In this document: piece by piece, positions 46,530-58,300 of the stretch
How positions within the stretch are numbered: the first letter of the stretch is position 1
Layout of the letters: each line of letters opens with the position of its first letter
Origin: Onchidella celtica
Lineage: Eukaryota; Mollusca; Gastropoda; Systellommatophora; Onchidiidae
Reading direction: 5' to 3'
Length of the DNA stretch: 64,000 nucleotides
Assembly (NCBI GenBank): GCA_963931925.1
Contig: OZ007573.1
Location: 43,857,624-43,921,623, forward strand
The notes under the pieces: model-generated
The model's database searches: none
What the model saw: the letters and a program-made list of their open reading frames with translations, nothing else
Told to the model about the DNA's origin: nothing
Translations under genes and position numbers: made by a program

Positions 46530-48377
46530 TTTTACCAACATTTTGCCTATGTTCTTTGTTTGAGGTGCACGTTTGATGTGATGTGAGTTGTTGATCTTGA
46601 CATAAAAACTTTTATACTCATTTACAAAACTCCAGATCCATACGAAACAAATTTTGAGAATTTTGCCAGTGTGTTACGATTTATGCGAAACTATTGAATT
46701 CTATTTGTGAAATTTAAAAGCTCTGAATGTGAAATGTAATGTACATACATGTATAAATAAAATACCAAAGTAGACTGTGATTGGCGTAGACATAATTGGA
46801 TAATACTAAATAAAAGGAGGAATAAGAATGTTGAAAGAATCACTGTCATAAAATAATTCATATCAAATTTGAGATTTATGAAACTCTGGTTATATACTCA
46901 TGTAACTGTGTCATCACACTTCCTCTCCAAAATAAAGAAATGTATTTATCGTTAATGTCTGGCAGGGAAATATAATTTAGCCTATGCAGGACGGGACAGG
47001 AAGCAGTGAGAAAGTGGAAACTAGAAAGCCGTTTTGCTTTTTGCCATTGTGAAGAGCATGCATGCACACACAAAATCATTCTTTTCATTAGGGGGTTTTA
47101 CTTGACATTATCCCTATCCATGTAGTAAGTTGCAGATATGGCCAGTGAAAAACTCGTTTGTAAATATTAGTCGTTAATTGACTTTAATTCATAAATGAGC
47201 AAGTTAAGTTGAAGTGAACGTGAATTATATGTTTATAGGGGAGGTAACAATCCAATATCAATAACTACAAGTGATTTTATTTCATTAGTTTTGTCCCTTG
47301 TCAGCTCGCGTTGAGAAAGCGACGTGGAGGAAGTGGAATTTGAGATCCACTTGCACTGACTGTCCTGCATCAACTTATTGGACGATGAACTTGAGTTTTT
47401 AACATTTTCAGTCAGTTATGTTCCCATTACCCAGAATCTGACATTCTTTTTACTGTGCACTGATGCAGAAATGTAATCCCCTTTTACCTAAACGCTTTTG
47501 TTATCACTGTTAACACCTAGATGTATAAACATAATGTACGTGTACTAAATATTATATCTATTTATATGTACGTAATTGTGGAGGGATCTTCATGAAAAAC
47601 GCATAAACTTTGAGTCTGCTGAGATGATAAAGCTATACATGTTTGCATGTAGGCCTATATAATGCAAGGCGTTTCTAAAGTCAACTGCATGTATGTATTA
47701 TTAGACCACTATCAATGTACATGTATGTAGATTATTTGAGTACTACCATGCAGCTTAGTTTTGAACATTTGAACAAAAAGGCTTAGAAATACAATATATG
47801 TATTTTTGTTAAAAATTATCATCAGTAACATACTAACAAGCTGTGAAGAACAACTTTTACTGTTTTAGGATAGGAGAAAATTGTGAATGAAACATGAAAA
47901 TGAAATCTACAGCCAGTGTGAATCCAGGGCATTCTCACTGATTTTGCTGCTAAGATTCATTAATCTTTGTAGTCTAACAGTGTCCTGCTTTACATAGATG
48001 TAAAGAGACTAAATTTGGTCGTCAGTATGATTAATGTGATTATTGTGATGGATAGTGGTGCAAGCTGTCGCTACGATGTCACAGTCCCACTGACCAAAAA
48101 TCGACATCCTGTTCAGTTTCACGTACATGTGCGTATCACAAGTACATAGGCCTACATGTGCATGTATATGCAGCATTAAACAGTAACACTGACAGACAAA
48201 GAGAGCTCACCCATTCACAGCAAGTTACAAACAAGAACACACTACTATAGTTCAACAAATGAAACTCAATAATTTTTTAATGTGCTGGAAGTACCAAAAA
48301 AAAAAAAGCATACTCACGCAAAAAAGGCACAGTAAGCTACATGTACAAGGAGTTACAGTACTTACACATTGTCTGAG
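46530..48377. other. Intergenic, nothing recognised
   Basis: AT-rich DNA with TACATGTA-type motifs and no coding frame or repeat structure that I can support. Confidence 0.5.
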
Positions 48378-48843
48378 CAAATTAAAATGACATATCAATT
48401 GTGGCACACTAATGATATGCAGTCATGTAGTATCATAGTTCATACATCTTCTTGACTCTTGAGCATCCAAAGATACAGCTGTATTACCATGCATGTCTAT
48501 TTTCGACATTCTGATCTGGTGAAAAAACATTCAGTCAAGCAGTCTCTGTCACACGTTCATTGTTAATTAAATAAATTATGCATATATACATTTTAAAATA
48601 ACCACAAATGAATAAATTAAAATGATATACATGTACCAATTGTGTCACTGTAATGATAAACAGTCATGTAGCATCATACATCTTCTTGCCTCTTGAGCAT
48701 TCAAAGATATTACATGAACCATGCATGACTGTTTTCGACATTTTGATCTGGTGAAAAAACATTCAGTCAAGCAGTCTCTGTCAAAAGTTCATTATTAATT
48801 AAATAAATTATGCATACACATTTAAAATAACCACAAATGTAAT
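48378..48843. repeat. Tandem duplication, about 235-bp unit
   Basis: Unit 48378-48613 is followed by a diverged copy 48614-48843. Shared blocks include GATCTGGTGAAAAAACATTC and GTTAATTAAATAAATTATGC (the second copy has ATTAATTAAATAAATTATGC). Non-coding. Confidence 0.85.
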
Positions 48844-49419
48844 GAATTAGATTTTTGAAAAAGCCACAACATATCTCCACTTCATCCTTTCTCTCCTCAA
48901 ATTTCTCAAAATACATACAGTACATGTATAGAAAAATATCTGTCAGGCCAGAGTTTTCTGCTATTGTATGACAGTACACAATACAGCCTGCTACTGTCAC
49001 CCCCACTGTCTTGTGGGTCATCTCGGGAGAGAGGAAGACTAGGGGAAGGTAACCCTGAATACAAATACCACACTGCCTTGTGTGTTGCTATGATAGCAAA
49101 GGCTATGGGAGTAAACCCAGACAGAAAATCAGGAGTGGAGACCCGAAGGTGGTTGTCAGGGAGAACTGCATCAAACTGGCTTCCAGCATCTCCTGCAGCC
49201 GGACTAGTTCCAAATGTATTGACCTGGTCTCTCCCTTGGGTTTAACTAGAATGGCAGAGAGAGGGGTGGTGCCTCTGGGCAAAGCACCATCTCTTAAAAA
49301 TAGCCCAGGCAAGGCAGCAAAACGAGGAGGCGTTTGCTCGGGCTTGGCAAGCGTCTGTCTCTCCTCTATAAGCCCACCCATTTCCGATTTGGAGAGGACA
49401 CTCCAGCCATCCGTTACGG

Positions 49420-49623
49420 ATGGGCACAACACGGGAGGTGGCAGTTACCGGTGATAAGCTCAATCCATTTGGCGTACGGATGAGCGCCAGGGGTCCCCTC
49501 TGTCGGTGGGAGCGGCTTTTCAGCTGCATTGATCAACTACCGCCCGCCGTAACCTGGGCAGCCCCCAGGCAGTTGGGTGTTGTTCCGCCACGTCAGCCTG
49601 CTTCAAAAGGTGGTTGGAGCTAG
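49420..49623 (+). CDS. Upstream LINE frame ending in in-frame TAG
   Basis: A 67-residue frame (MGTTREVAVTGDKLNPFGVR...) in the same phase as ORF2 and separated from it by the single stop TAG at 49621-49623. It may be a spurious part of the 5' UTR, or the natural N-terminal extension of ORF2 broken by one stop. Confidence 0.35.
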   Translation: MGTTREVAVTGDKLNPFGVRMSARGPLCRWERLFSCIDQLPPAVTWAAPRQLGVVPPRQPASKGGWS

Positions 49624-52600
49624 ACCAAAAGTCAAAAAGCTGACGTAAAGTGTGCACCTGGCAAAAACAGAAAAATACTAAAACTTGGTACCTGGAACGT
49701 CAGAACAATGCGCCCAGGCTTGCAACAGCAAGATCTCACTGATATTGACTCCATCAGGAAATCCCAAATTATTGATCGAGAACTTCAGCTACTAAACATC
49801 GACATCGCTGCCCTTCAAGAAACTCGACTTCCCGACTTCGGGTCAGTCAAAGAAGAAAACTACACCTTCTTCTGGCAGGGCCTTAGCAGCGAACAGCCGA
49901 GAATCCACGGCGTGGGCTTCGCCGTAAAAAACTCCCTTATCAATTCGATCGCAACTCCAATTGGAGTGTCAGAACGCATCATGACACTCAGACTGAACAC
50001 CCGGTCTGGTTTTACCAACATTATCTGTGTCTATGCCCCAACACTTACCTCCTCTGACGAAACCAAAGACATTTTCTACGAGGCATTGCAGAGGACTCTC
50101 CACAACATCCCTCTCACCGAAGGCCTGCTAATTCTGGGTGACTTTAACGCTCGAGTGGGAGCAGATCACTCCGCATGGCCAAAGTGCATTGGGCACTTCG
50201 GCATTGGCAACATCAACGAAAACGGGCAGCGCCTTCTGGAGCTATGCTCCGTAAACTCATTATGTGTTACAAACACGTACTTTGACCTCAAGAGATGCCA
50301 AAGAACATCATGGCGCCATCCCAGGTCTGGCCATTGGCATCAATTAGATCTTATTCTCTCAAGGAGGAAGAGTTTGGGCTGTATAAAAATAACTCGTTCC
50401 CTCCACAGTGCTGACTGTGACACCGACCATGCACTGGTAGTCAGCAAAATCAAAATTTCGGCCAAGAAAATATACAGATCAAAAGCCCCTTCAATCCCTA
50501 AGATCAATGTAACAGCAATCAGAGATGAATCAAATAGAAAGTCATTTGAAAAGTTATTTGCTGAAAGCATGGATAATGTCACCCAATGTGACTCGGTAGA
50601 TGAAACATGGAACACTCTCAGTTCAAAAATTCATGACTGTGCCATCAAGTCTTTTGGACAGCATAAAGTTTCAAACAACGACTGGGTAGCCCAGAACAGC
50701 GAAATTCTCCTACCTCTCATTGAGCAAAAGAAATCTGCTTTCAATGAGTATAACAAAAATTGCAATCAGAGTACAAAAACTTGTTTGAAAAATGCAAAAG
50801 CTAAACTTCAGCTGGAGGTAAGACGTTGCGCCAACAAATACTGGACAGACTTGTGTAACAGCATACAAGAGGCAAATGAAAAGGGAGATATGAAAACCGC
50901 CTTTAGTCAGATGAAAGTAGCTCTTGGGCCAATCATCACCAAAAGCGCCCCACTTAAGTCTGTAAATGGTGAACCCATCACAGATAAAAATGAACAACTG
51001 AATAGGTGGGTAGAGCATTACTCTCTGTTGTATTCAACTGAGAAAAATATTCCACCAGATTTTGAGGAACACCTCCAAAAACTGCCAATAATGGCCGAAC
51101 TTGACGCTGAACCTTCCTTAGTCGAGCTTTCCAATGCAATCGACCACCTGTCTGCTGGAAAAGCCACAGGAAGTGACAACATTCCTGCAGAGGTATTAAA
51201 AGACCTAAAAGGCCCACTATTACCACACCTGTATAATCTGTTACTGCAGTGTTGGAAAGAAGGCGTGATACCACATGATATGAGAGACGCCAAAATTGTC
51301 ACACTTTACAAGAACAAAGGAGACAAAGGCGACTGCAACAACTATCGAGGCATATCCCTCCTCAGCATTACTGGAAAGGCTTTTGCTCGCGTCATCCTCT
51401 GCCGCCTTCAACAACTGGCGGAAAAAGTCTTACCAGAAACACAATGTGGCTTTCGAAGCAAACGATCAACTATTGACATGATATTTGCACTTCGGCAAAT
51501 CCAAGAAAAATGTAAAGAACAAAACAGGCCGCTTATAACATGCTTTGTGGACCTAACAAAGGCTTTCGACACCGTAAGCCGATCTGGCCTGTATGCAGTC
51601 CTTAAATCCATAGGCTGTCCACCAACATTGCTAAAACTTATTGCATCCCTCCACACTGACATGAGGGCATGTGTCAACTTTGAAGGCTGCACATCCAATT
51701 CATTTGCTGTAAACAGCGGTGTGAAGCAGGGATGTGTTCTTGCTCCTACCTTATTTGGTATATATTTTGCAGCCCTACTCAAGAATGCCTTTGGTCAATG
51801 TTCAGGTGGAGTACTTATTAACACCAGAGTGGACGGCTCCATTTTTAATGTTGCCAGACTAAAAGCAAAATCTCGTACAGAGCATATTATGTTACAAGAG
51901 CTCCTCTTCGCAGATGATGCTGCAATCGTGGCCCACGATGAAACCACGCTCCAGGCTCTCATCAATAGCCTTGCCAAAGCCTGTGACAAATTCATGCTAA
52001 GGATCAGTGTCTCAAAAACTGTAGTTTTGACACAAGGCTTGAGAAACCCCAACCCAATCATGCTGAATGGCTCTCCTCTGGAGCAAGTGGGAAAATTCTG
52101 CTACCTAGGCTCAACCATCAGTGGTAGCACAGACATAACAACTGAAATAAATGCCAGAATAGGAAAGGCGGCCACAGCTTTTGGCAAACTCTCAAAAAGG
52201 GTGTGGAACAATAGCAAGCTGACCATCAAAACAAAGGTACTCTTGTACCAAACTTGCGTCCTAAGCACCCTGCTGTACGGCTCAGAGACATGGACCACCT
52301 ACTCCAAACATGAAAGATCCCTCAACTCCTTCCACCTGCGCTGCCTACGCAAAATTCTCAAGATCAAGTGGCAAGACAGGATCTCAAATATCGAAGTTCT
52401 GAGCCGAGCCAACATTCCATCAACTCAGGCTCTCCTAGGCAAAAAAAGACTGCGGTGGCTTGGACATCTCCACCGTATGGAAAATGATCGCATCCCCAGA
52501 CAAATTCTCTACGGGGAACTTGCTACTGGCAACCGACCCAGAGGTAGGCCACATCTGCGATTCAAAGACACTTGCAAGGTCACGATGAAAGCATTCAACA

Positions 52601-52839
52601 TCGACCCCAATGAATGGGAGAACCTTGCAAATGATCGAAGCAGATGGAGACAAAAATTGCGCAGTGGCACGCTCGCAATAGACTTCAAGGCAAAAGAAAC
52701 ATACCTGACAAAACGACAGAGGCGGAATGAAAACACTCGCCAAAGTGAACCCAAAAGACTGACCTGCAATCACTGCCATCGCACTCTCGGGTCAAACATT
52801 GGTAGAATAAGCCACGAGAGAAGCTGTCAGTCAAAGTGA
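49624..52839 (+). CDS. LINE ORF2: AP-like endonuclease, reverse transcriptase, zinc knuckle
   Basis: The first in-frame ATG is 49708, giving 1043 residues, but the family motif KLGTWNVRT lies before it, so the coding region must begin further upstream; the frame is open back to a TAG at 49621. The endonuclease domain has IAALQETRLP, LILGDFNARVG and SADCDTDHALVV. The RT domain has DAKIVTLYKNKGDKGDCNNY, ITCFVDLTKAFDTVSR, VNSGVKQGCVLAPTLF and the catalytic LLFADDAAIVA, followed by the thumb (LYQTCVLSTLLYGSETWT, RLRWLGHLHRM). The C terminus carries a CxxC-x12-HxxxxC knuckle (CNHCHRTL...HERSC). Such proteins are often annotated as craniofacial development protein 2-like. The exact clade cannot be set by eye. 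The function would be target-primed reverse transcription of its own RNA. Confidence 0.9.
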   Translation, partial: TKSQKADVKCAPGKNRKILKLGTWNVRTMRPGLQQQDLTDIDSIRKSQIIDRELQLLNIDIAALQETRLPDFGSVKEENYTFFWQGLSSEQPRIHGVGFAVKNSLINSIATPIGVSERIMTLRLNTRSGFTNIICVYAPTLTSSDETKDIFYEALQRTLHNIPLTEGLLILGDFNARVGADHSAWPKCIGHFGIGNINENGQRLLELCSVNSLCVTNTYFDLKRCQRTSWRHPRSGHWHQLDLILSRRKSLGCIKITRSLHSADCDTDHALVVSKIKISAKKIYRSKAPSIPKINVTAIRDESNRKSFEKLFAESMDNVTQCDSVDETWNTLSSKIHDCAIKSFGQHKVSNNDWVAQNSEILLPLIEQKKSAFNEYNKNCNQSTKTCLKNAKAKLQLEVRRCANKYWTDLCNSIQEANEKGDMKTAFSQMKVALGPIITKSAPLKSVNGEPITDKNEQLNRWVEHYSLLYSTEKNIPPDFEEHLQKLPIMAELDAEPSLVELSNAIDHLSAGKATGSDNIPAEVLKDLKGPLLPHLYNLLLQCWKEGVIPHDMRDAKIVTLYKNKGDKGDCNNYRGISLLSITGKAFARVILCRLQQLAEKVLPETQCGFRSKRSTIDMIFALRQIQEKCKEQNRPLITCFVDLTKAFDTVSRSGLYAVLKSIGCPPTLLKLIASLHTDMRACVNFEGCTSNSFAVNSGVKQGCVLAPTLFGIYFAALLKNAFGQCSGGVLINTRVDGSIFNVARLKAKSRTEHIMLQELLFADDAAIVAHDETTLQALINSLAKACDKFMLRISVSKTVVLTQGLRNPNPIMLNGSPLEQVGKFCYLGSTISGSTDITTEINARIGKAATAFGKLSKRVWNNSKLTIKTKVLLYQTCVLSTLLYGSETWTTYSKHERSLNSFHLRCLRKILKIKWQDRISNIEVLSRANIPSTQALLGKKRLRWLGHLHRMENDRIPRQILYGELATGNRPRGRPHLRFKDTCKVTMKAFNIDPNEWENLANDRSRWRQKLRSGTLAIDFKAKETYLTKRQRRNENTRQSEPKRLTCNHCHRTLGSNIGRISHERSCQSK

Positions 52840-52906
52840 AAGTGAATATTCTAGCTGCTAAGACCGTCTGTAAAGACGCTAAAGGCCATATATGTATAGA
52901 AAAATA

Positions 52907-53589
52907 GAACATCGTGCCATTCGCAGTCCGAACTACCATACGATCATACAAACGGACTGCCCTATGAAGTGCAGCAGCTTCCCAGTGGTAAGAAACTCAG
53001 GTGGAGCGAGGCAGATGACGATCTTCAGAGGAAGAGTGGATTCTTTCATTACAATGTATGAAGTTTTTTGTTGTTGTTGTTTTGTTTTTAACGCAATACA
53101 TGTATATATGTACTTAAATTTCTGTCGGTAGTGTCAGGCATATTTATTATGGAATGGCTTGCTTTTCTTTTTTCGACTTCATAATTATAAGCTTAATTTC
53201 CCTGTGAAAATAAAGAAGAAAAGCTGCACATATAAAAATCTAATTACTTGTACATGGACATTGTATAATAATGTAATGTAGACTGGAGACGAAGGTACTG
53301 ACTTAGACCTCTTTCACAGAGATTGTTTGTCAAGCAACAGAACAGTTCTTAAGTTAACAATGCACGTGTATTTTGTAGTGTGCACTGTGACATACATGCA
53401 TTTTCAGGGATGGTCTGTACCGAAATACTTCTGAATTCTTCGGCATCGGTTCTGGTCATGTCGTAATTTTGTTTTATTGAGCTAATCAGCATCAATCAGA
53501 TTTGTGTGTCGCAGGAACCATCCCTGTTGCTCTGGACAAGTTTTTAATGAATAAGTAATTTAGACCACATGCTTCATCCGATAACAATG
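52907..53589. other. Intergenic or 3' flank
   Basis: AT-rich DNA after the LINE and downstream of the minus-strand gene that follows. Possible minus-strand poly(A) signals (TTTATT on the plus strand) are at about 53472 and 53590. No coding frame. Confidence 0.45.
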
Positions 53590-53595
53590 TTTATT
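53590..53595 (-). terminator. AATAAA two bases after the stop codon
   Basis: On the minus strand the stop TAA (53600-53598) is followed by AG and then AATAAA, which would give a 3' UTR of only about 20-30 bases if used. Further AATAAA-type signals lie downstream. Confidence 0.35.
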
Positions 53596-53597
53596 CT

Positions 53598-55354
53598 TTA
53601 TACATGAGATATCACTGCAAAATTTGCATTACGAGCATTATAAGAAAGAAGTTCGGCAGTTCGTGATTGCGTTTGTTTCTGAGTCTTGACCTGAGACTGA
53701 AGTGACAGCTGATAAGCTTTGCGCCGAAGACTGTTGAGCGCCAGGTATCGTCGTCTTGAATCATTCTGGCTGCCTCCTCGTCTCCGTGCCTGAGCACTCG
53801 GTGGTATGTAATCTCGTGATCTAGCCCTAGCACCCCCAGCGGAAGAACCTCTCATTTCATGGGCTGCTTGTGCACCAGGCAGTATTCTTGGACCTCGAAT
53901 TCTCTTGGACAATTCTTCTTCTTCAATTTCGCAGTCCGTGATCTCCAGGTCTGTGTCACTTTTGTCATTTACAGAATCCATAGAGATGGTGCGATTTGTG
54001 TTTTGCACTGGAATCAGCCTAGACGATGTAATGCCTTCTGTGTCAGACATGGCATTTTCTTGATCTGTCTCCAAGTCTGTGATATCACTGTCGGCAATGT
54101 CCTGATCTGAAAAACAGTTTCTATCAGGCGCAAACGCATCAAGATTCATCCTTGGTCTGAATAACATGTCTTCTGTTCGAGATTGTGCTTTCTTCTTATC
54201 TTTGCCTTTCTTTTTCTTAGCTCCATATTTTTCTAAAGAGTCTTCAGATAATTCTGGAGAGAGCGCTGGAAAGTTCAGCAAATCTGTCGTGTAGGGAAAT
54301 ATTTTATCTTCTTTGCTGTTCCACCCCTTGACCGGTGTCTTTTTCACTTTTTTAGGTGTTTTACTAGAGTTGTCATATAAGTGGGCAAGTAAAGTATGGT
54401 CCGCTTTCATGGGACCATCATCGGTGCTGTTATTGATGACCTGATCTTGACCTTTCGACTTCGACCCAGAATTAGATGACAAAACTAAATCCTTTAACAA
54501 CAGACCTATCTTTCTTTGCCGCCTGGCAATTTTGTCATTGATTTCAGTGTTTACTTTGACAGGCATTGAATACTTATTTGAAGTAGTCTGAGCTCTGTTG
54601 TCCAGAGGCTCATCGGTATCAAGGGGTAATTTCCTGAAGATACCTGTAGATTGTGGATCTGTGACTTCTTGGGCTTTACGGGGTTTGATCCTTGGCCGAA
54701 ATGGCGTGTCTGGGCGTGAGAGAAACTCGCTTCTTGGAGAAGGAAGTTGCTCAGGCGTGTCATCACAGAAACTAATTCCGTTTGGCAGGAAATTCGGTGA
54801 TTGAGATATGTTCGTGTTCGAAGAAGATTCTATTTGAAATTCAGTGTTAGCTTGTGCCACAGCCTCAACTTCTTCGGCACTCTCTGCTTCTTCAGTGGAG
54901 TTTGCAAGCTCCGAGGTTTGAAGGAACATGACGCTTTTGTTTTTTTTTTGACCCACCTTTTCTAGTCCTTCTTTCAATCCTTGGTTACTAATAATACTTT
55001 TAACCGGTTCTGGCTTTTTTACACCGTCGTCGTCTTCAAACGCTGGGTTTCCCATTCCAGAGGAATTCTGTGCTGAATATGTGGGGTTTTTGGTGTAGGT
55101 AATAGCTGAGTCGTTTTCCACAAAATTGGGATTGTCAAATCCCCCTGCGCTGTAGTCATAACAATTGTCTCCCCTTTCGTCGGTCAACACCGTTCGGTGC
55201 TGACTGACGTCATTGTCTGGTGCACCTTCTACTTCCTGAACGCTCATGTCACTTTGAAGTGACGTCGTACTGTCATTTACAGTTTGTGTTGCCATGGTAG
55301 TTGAGTGTTTATTCTTCATGATGATTCGTTCTCCATAGGACATCTGAGCAGCTT
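53598..55354 (-). CDS. Unrecognised gene, last exon (disordered acidic tail)
   Basis: One uninterrupted 1757-bp exon from acceptor TTCAACAG to TAA at 53598-53600. It includes GGFDNPNFVEND, TKNPTYSAQNSSGMGNPAFE, a lysine-rich patch KKKKGKDKKKAQ and repeated (S/T)D-rich clusters such as DSDITDLETDQ. Confidence 0.88.
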
Positions 55355-58300
55355 CTGTTGAAACAGCAAGAGTATAACATCACTTCAAAATGCAGGATTT
55401 CGTTGTGTAAGTAATGCCTTGTTATGGCAACACATGTAACAGCATTAGACACAACAGGTGTACCTCAGGACCAAATACACGTACGTACGAACATGTAGGT
55501 GGAATTTATAATAATGGTTAGGGAGTGCAAATTGTAAGTTGAACCATTTTGGTTTGTGTGTTGCTGTGCTTACATTTCCTGTTGTTACAACGACTCCAGC
55601 ATATATTATGTATTTCGTATTACAGCATTCAATGACAGAGAGATTCAAAATTCTTTTTTGTGAGATAAGCAATGGATTACGTTGTGAAAGCATTTATCCA
55701 TTTCTATTAGATGTAGATGTATTGAAAGGGGCAATTTTCTAAGACACTAAAGAGAACACAGAAGGTTTTTAGTTAACAATGGCAATTCAAAGAATAAAAG
55801 AGGCAATACGAAAACTTTTAATCAACGCAACCCTACTCCCCTTCCCTCATCAGGTGTTAGGCTGCCTTGTAAATATATTTACATTACATGTGCATGAATT
55901 TCAAGCTGTTGCAAATTGCTTTTCCTCAATAACGAAAACAAATCCCTGTCTTAAAGTTTACCTGCATATTGTCTGAGCGTGTCCGACTTTGTACACAATA
56001 CCAAATTCGAAGACTCGAACTCTATCCGTGTGTCATCATAGCGATTCCGCCGTCGAATCTTGGGAATGAAAATTACAAAAGATATTGCTTATTATTTCAA
56101 TATGTTTGTGTGTAATACTTGCATATTCACAAATATAAAACTGGAAAACGCTAGTAAAGTCTATAAACTGACAAAAGTTAATGAACATTACATTAATTTC
56201 AGCCCCTCCCAACTCCTAATACATGACTGTATTATGTACTAAACCACATCGAATGACAATAAACAATTCTTTATTACTTTCTTTCTTTGTTCTCCTTCCC
56301 TCTTCCTTCTTGTTTTCAGTTCCATCTTTTCCATTTCTCTACAATATCTGCCATTATACATACATGTAGTGACCACTGACATGTGCATGTATTCTTTCAT
56401 TCTGTTTTGTCAACGAGTCGGTTGGTATTTTTGTCTGACTTTATCTTTTTCGGCAGTAAAATTATTTCAAAATTTAAAATCACATTTTCTTATTGTTGAG
56501 GAGCGGAGAGAGAGCAATTAAATTATTACTTAGTAGTGAAAACATTCCTAGCTAGCTACAGAGCAGTTATTATCGGAAACATTACACTGATTTTCCTACC
56601 TACCATATATCTAATTCTCCTGAAAGCCCAGATGGGAAAACATAATGCACAGAACTTGACATCGTCAACTTCACAACAGTTTTCAGGTGCATCGCCATTG
56701 GTTATAACAATACGGCCGCCAGTGACAGCACAGTTGATTTGTAGCACCGATTTGGTCCATTCCTGAACGCTGTTGGTCAAGTCAATCTGGTAGACATAAA
56801 ATATAAGTGGGCGTGATGACAACAATGAAGATGATGATAAATGTAAAATGACGAGATGCTGCTGCTGATGACAATGATAATGGCCAGGGCTGTCGTAATA
56901 TCGATATGGGCCCCTGGGCAGAATCTTCTGTAATGCTAAAGATTTTCTTCCCCGTGTCAAAAACCAAATGTACGTTTGCATGCATGGGGTCTCTTAAACC
57001 TTTGGGGGCCTTGGGAAACTGCCCAGTGTGCCCATACATTAAGACGGCTCTGATAATGACGATGTCACTTGCTTATTGGGATGATGATGACAACGACATT
57101 TTAGCTGCTTGTGGTAGGTTGATAATCGTACCTACTGTAGTATAGTAAAGAGGATTGTTACAGTAGCAGAGCCATACTTATGATAATGGTACCTGTATCA
57201 TCAATAACAGAATTCAGATGATAAGAGAACAAAAATCATGATACATGTACAGCACAAGTATCCTGTCTCCTAAAATTTTATTTCAGTGTCAAAATCCAAG
57301 TCCTTAATGACAAAAATCAGCGATCAACTTCTAAAAAAAAACATATGTCTTCAATACGGTAGCGAACTTTTATAATTTTGTAGTTTTGGTATAAAAATTT
57401 TCGATCGAATTAAAACTATAGACGCAATACATAAGCTTTAAGATGGTTTTTGCTCACTGCATTTCGCCTCAACAAGACATTATAGCTAGATGTGTGCCAT
57501 ATTTTACTAAGGTTCCTTGCCATGTTATTTCATGTAGAACGCCTGTTAAAGTCTTATTGAGTTCTGATGTGCCTACGTAATGATGCATTAGATGTGTGTA
57601 CCGCTACATGTGCCATGTATGAGCTCTTGAACGCTCTGTGAAAGTGAATCTTCCTTCATGAGATAATAAAGTGATTCTTATCTTATCTTATCTAATATCT
57701 TTAATATTCTTCAGTTTTCCATGTGGTCGGAATCTTAAGGGATTTATCTAGAGACTTCAAACGTCAATACCCTCTTATAACACTGAAAAAGGAAGCGAGG
57801 ACAACAATATGAAATATGAAAACCAGTGCCGGATTTAGACACGGGCTTTGTGGGCTGCAGCCCCCTCCGCCAGCTGAGGGCCTCCAGGGTTTAAGTTTTA
57901 TTATAAATATTAAAATTTTATCTTAATTATTATCGCAGATCGACGTCATATTGCAGCAGTTGAATAAACCGATTTCAAGAATCCTAAATTCCTGTCTTTA
58001 CTACAGTAATTATTACTGGGGGTCCTCATGGAATGCCCAGTGGCCTACAAAATCATAATCCGGCCCTGATGGAAATAAAAAAAAAATATAAAAAATTGGT
58101 ACATGTATATAATACATGTATAAAAATTCCTTGGTATGTTTCAAGAGGTGTGCACCTGCTTGTATGGAAATGGACCACATCTTCACTCGTCTCACCTCCA
58201 CACTGAATCCCTTGTTAGCATGTAGTGACTCCATAGCTCTGGACAGTGTAAGGTGCAGAACTCTACGTATATGGTCGTCGTTGGGGTTGATAGCAACCAA

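Larger units (their letters stand above)
48924..52906 (+). mobile_element. Endonuclease-RT LINE with 15-bp target duplication
   Basis: ATGTATAGAAAAATA occurs exactly at 48924-48938 and 52892-52906, flanking an insert of about 3.95 kb. The insert holds an untranslated or ORF1-like front (48939 to about 49620), one long endonuclease-RT frame and a 3' UTR of about 50 bp without a poly(A) tail. Matching duplications and a long open frame indicate a young, nearly full-length copy. Confidence 0.88.

Noticed and set aside
48378-48843. CRISPR-like or satellite array
   Set aside because: There are only two diverged 235-bp copies, and the genome is eukaryotic; it is a simple tandem duplication.
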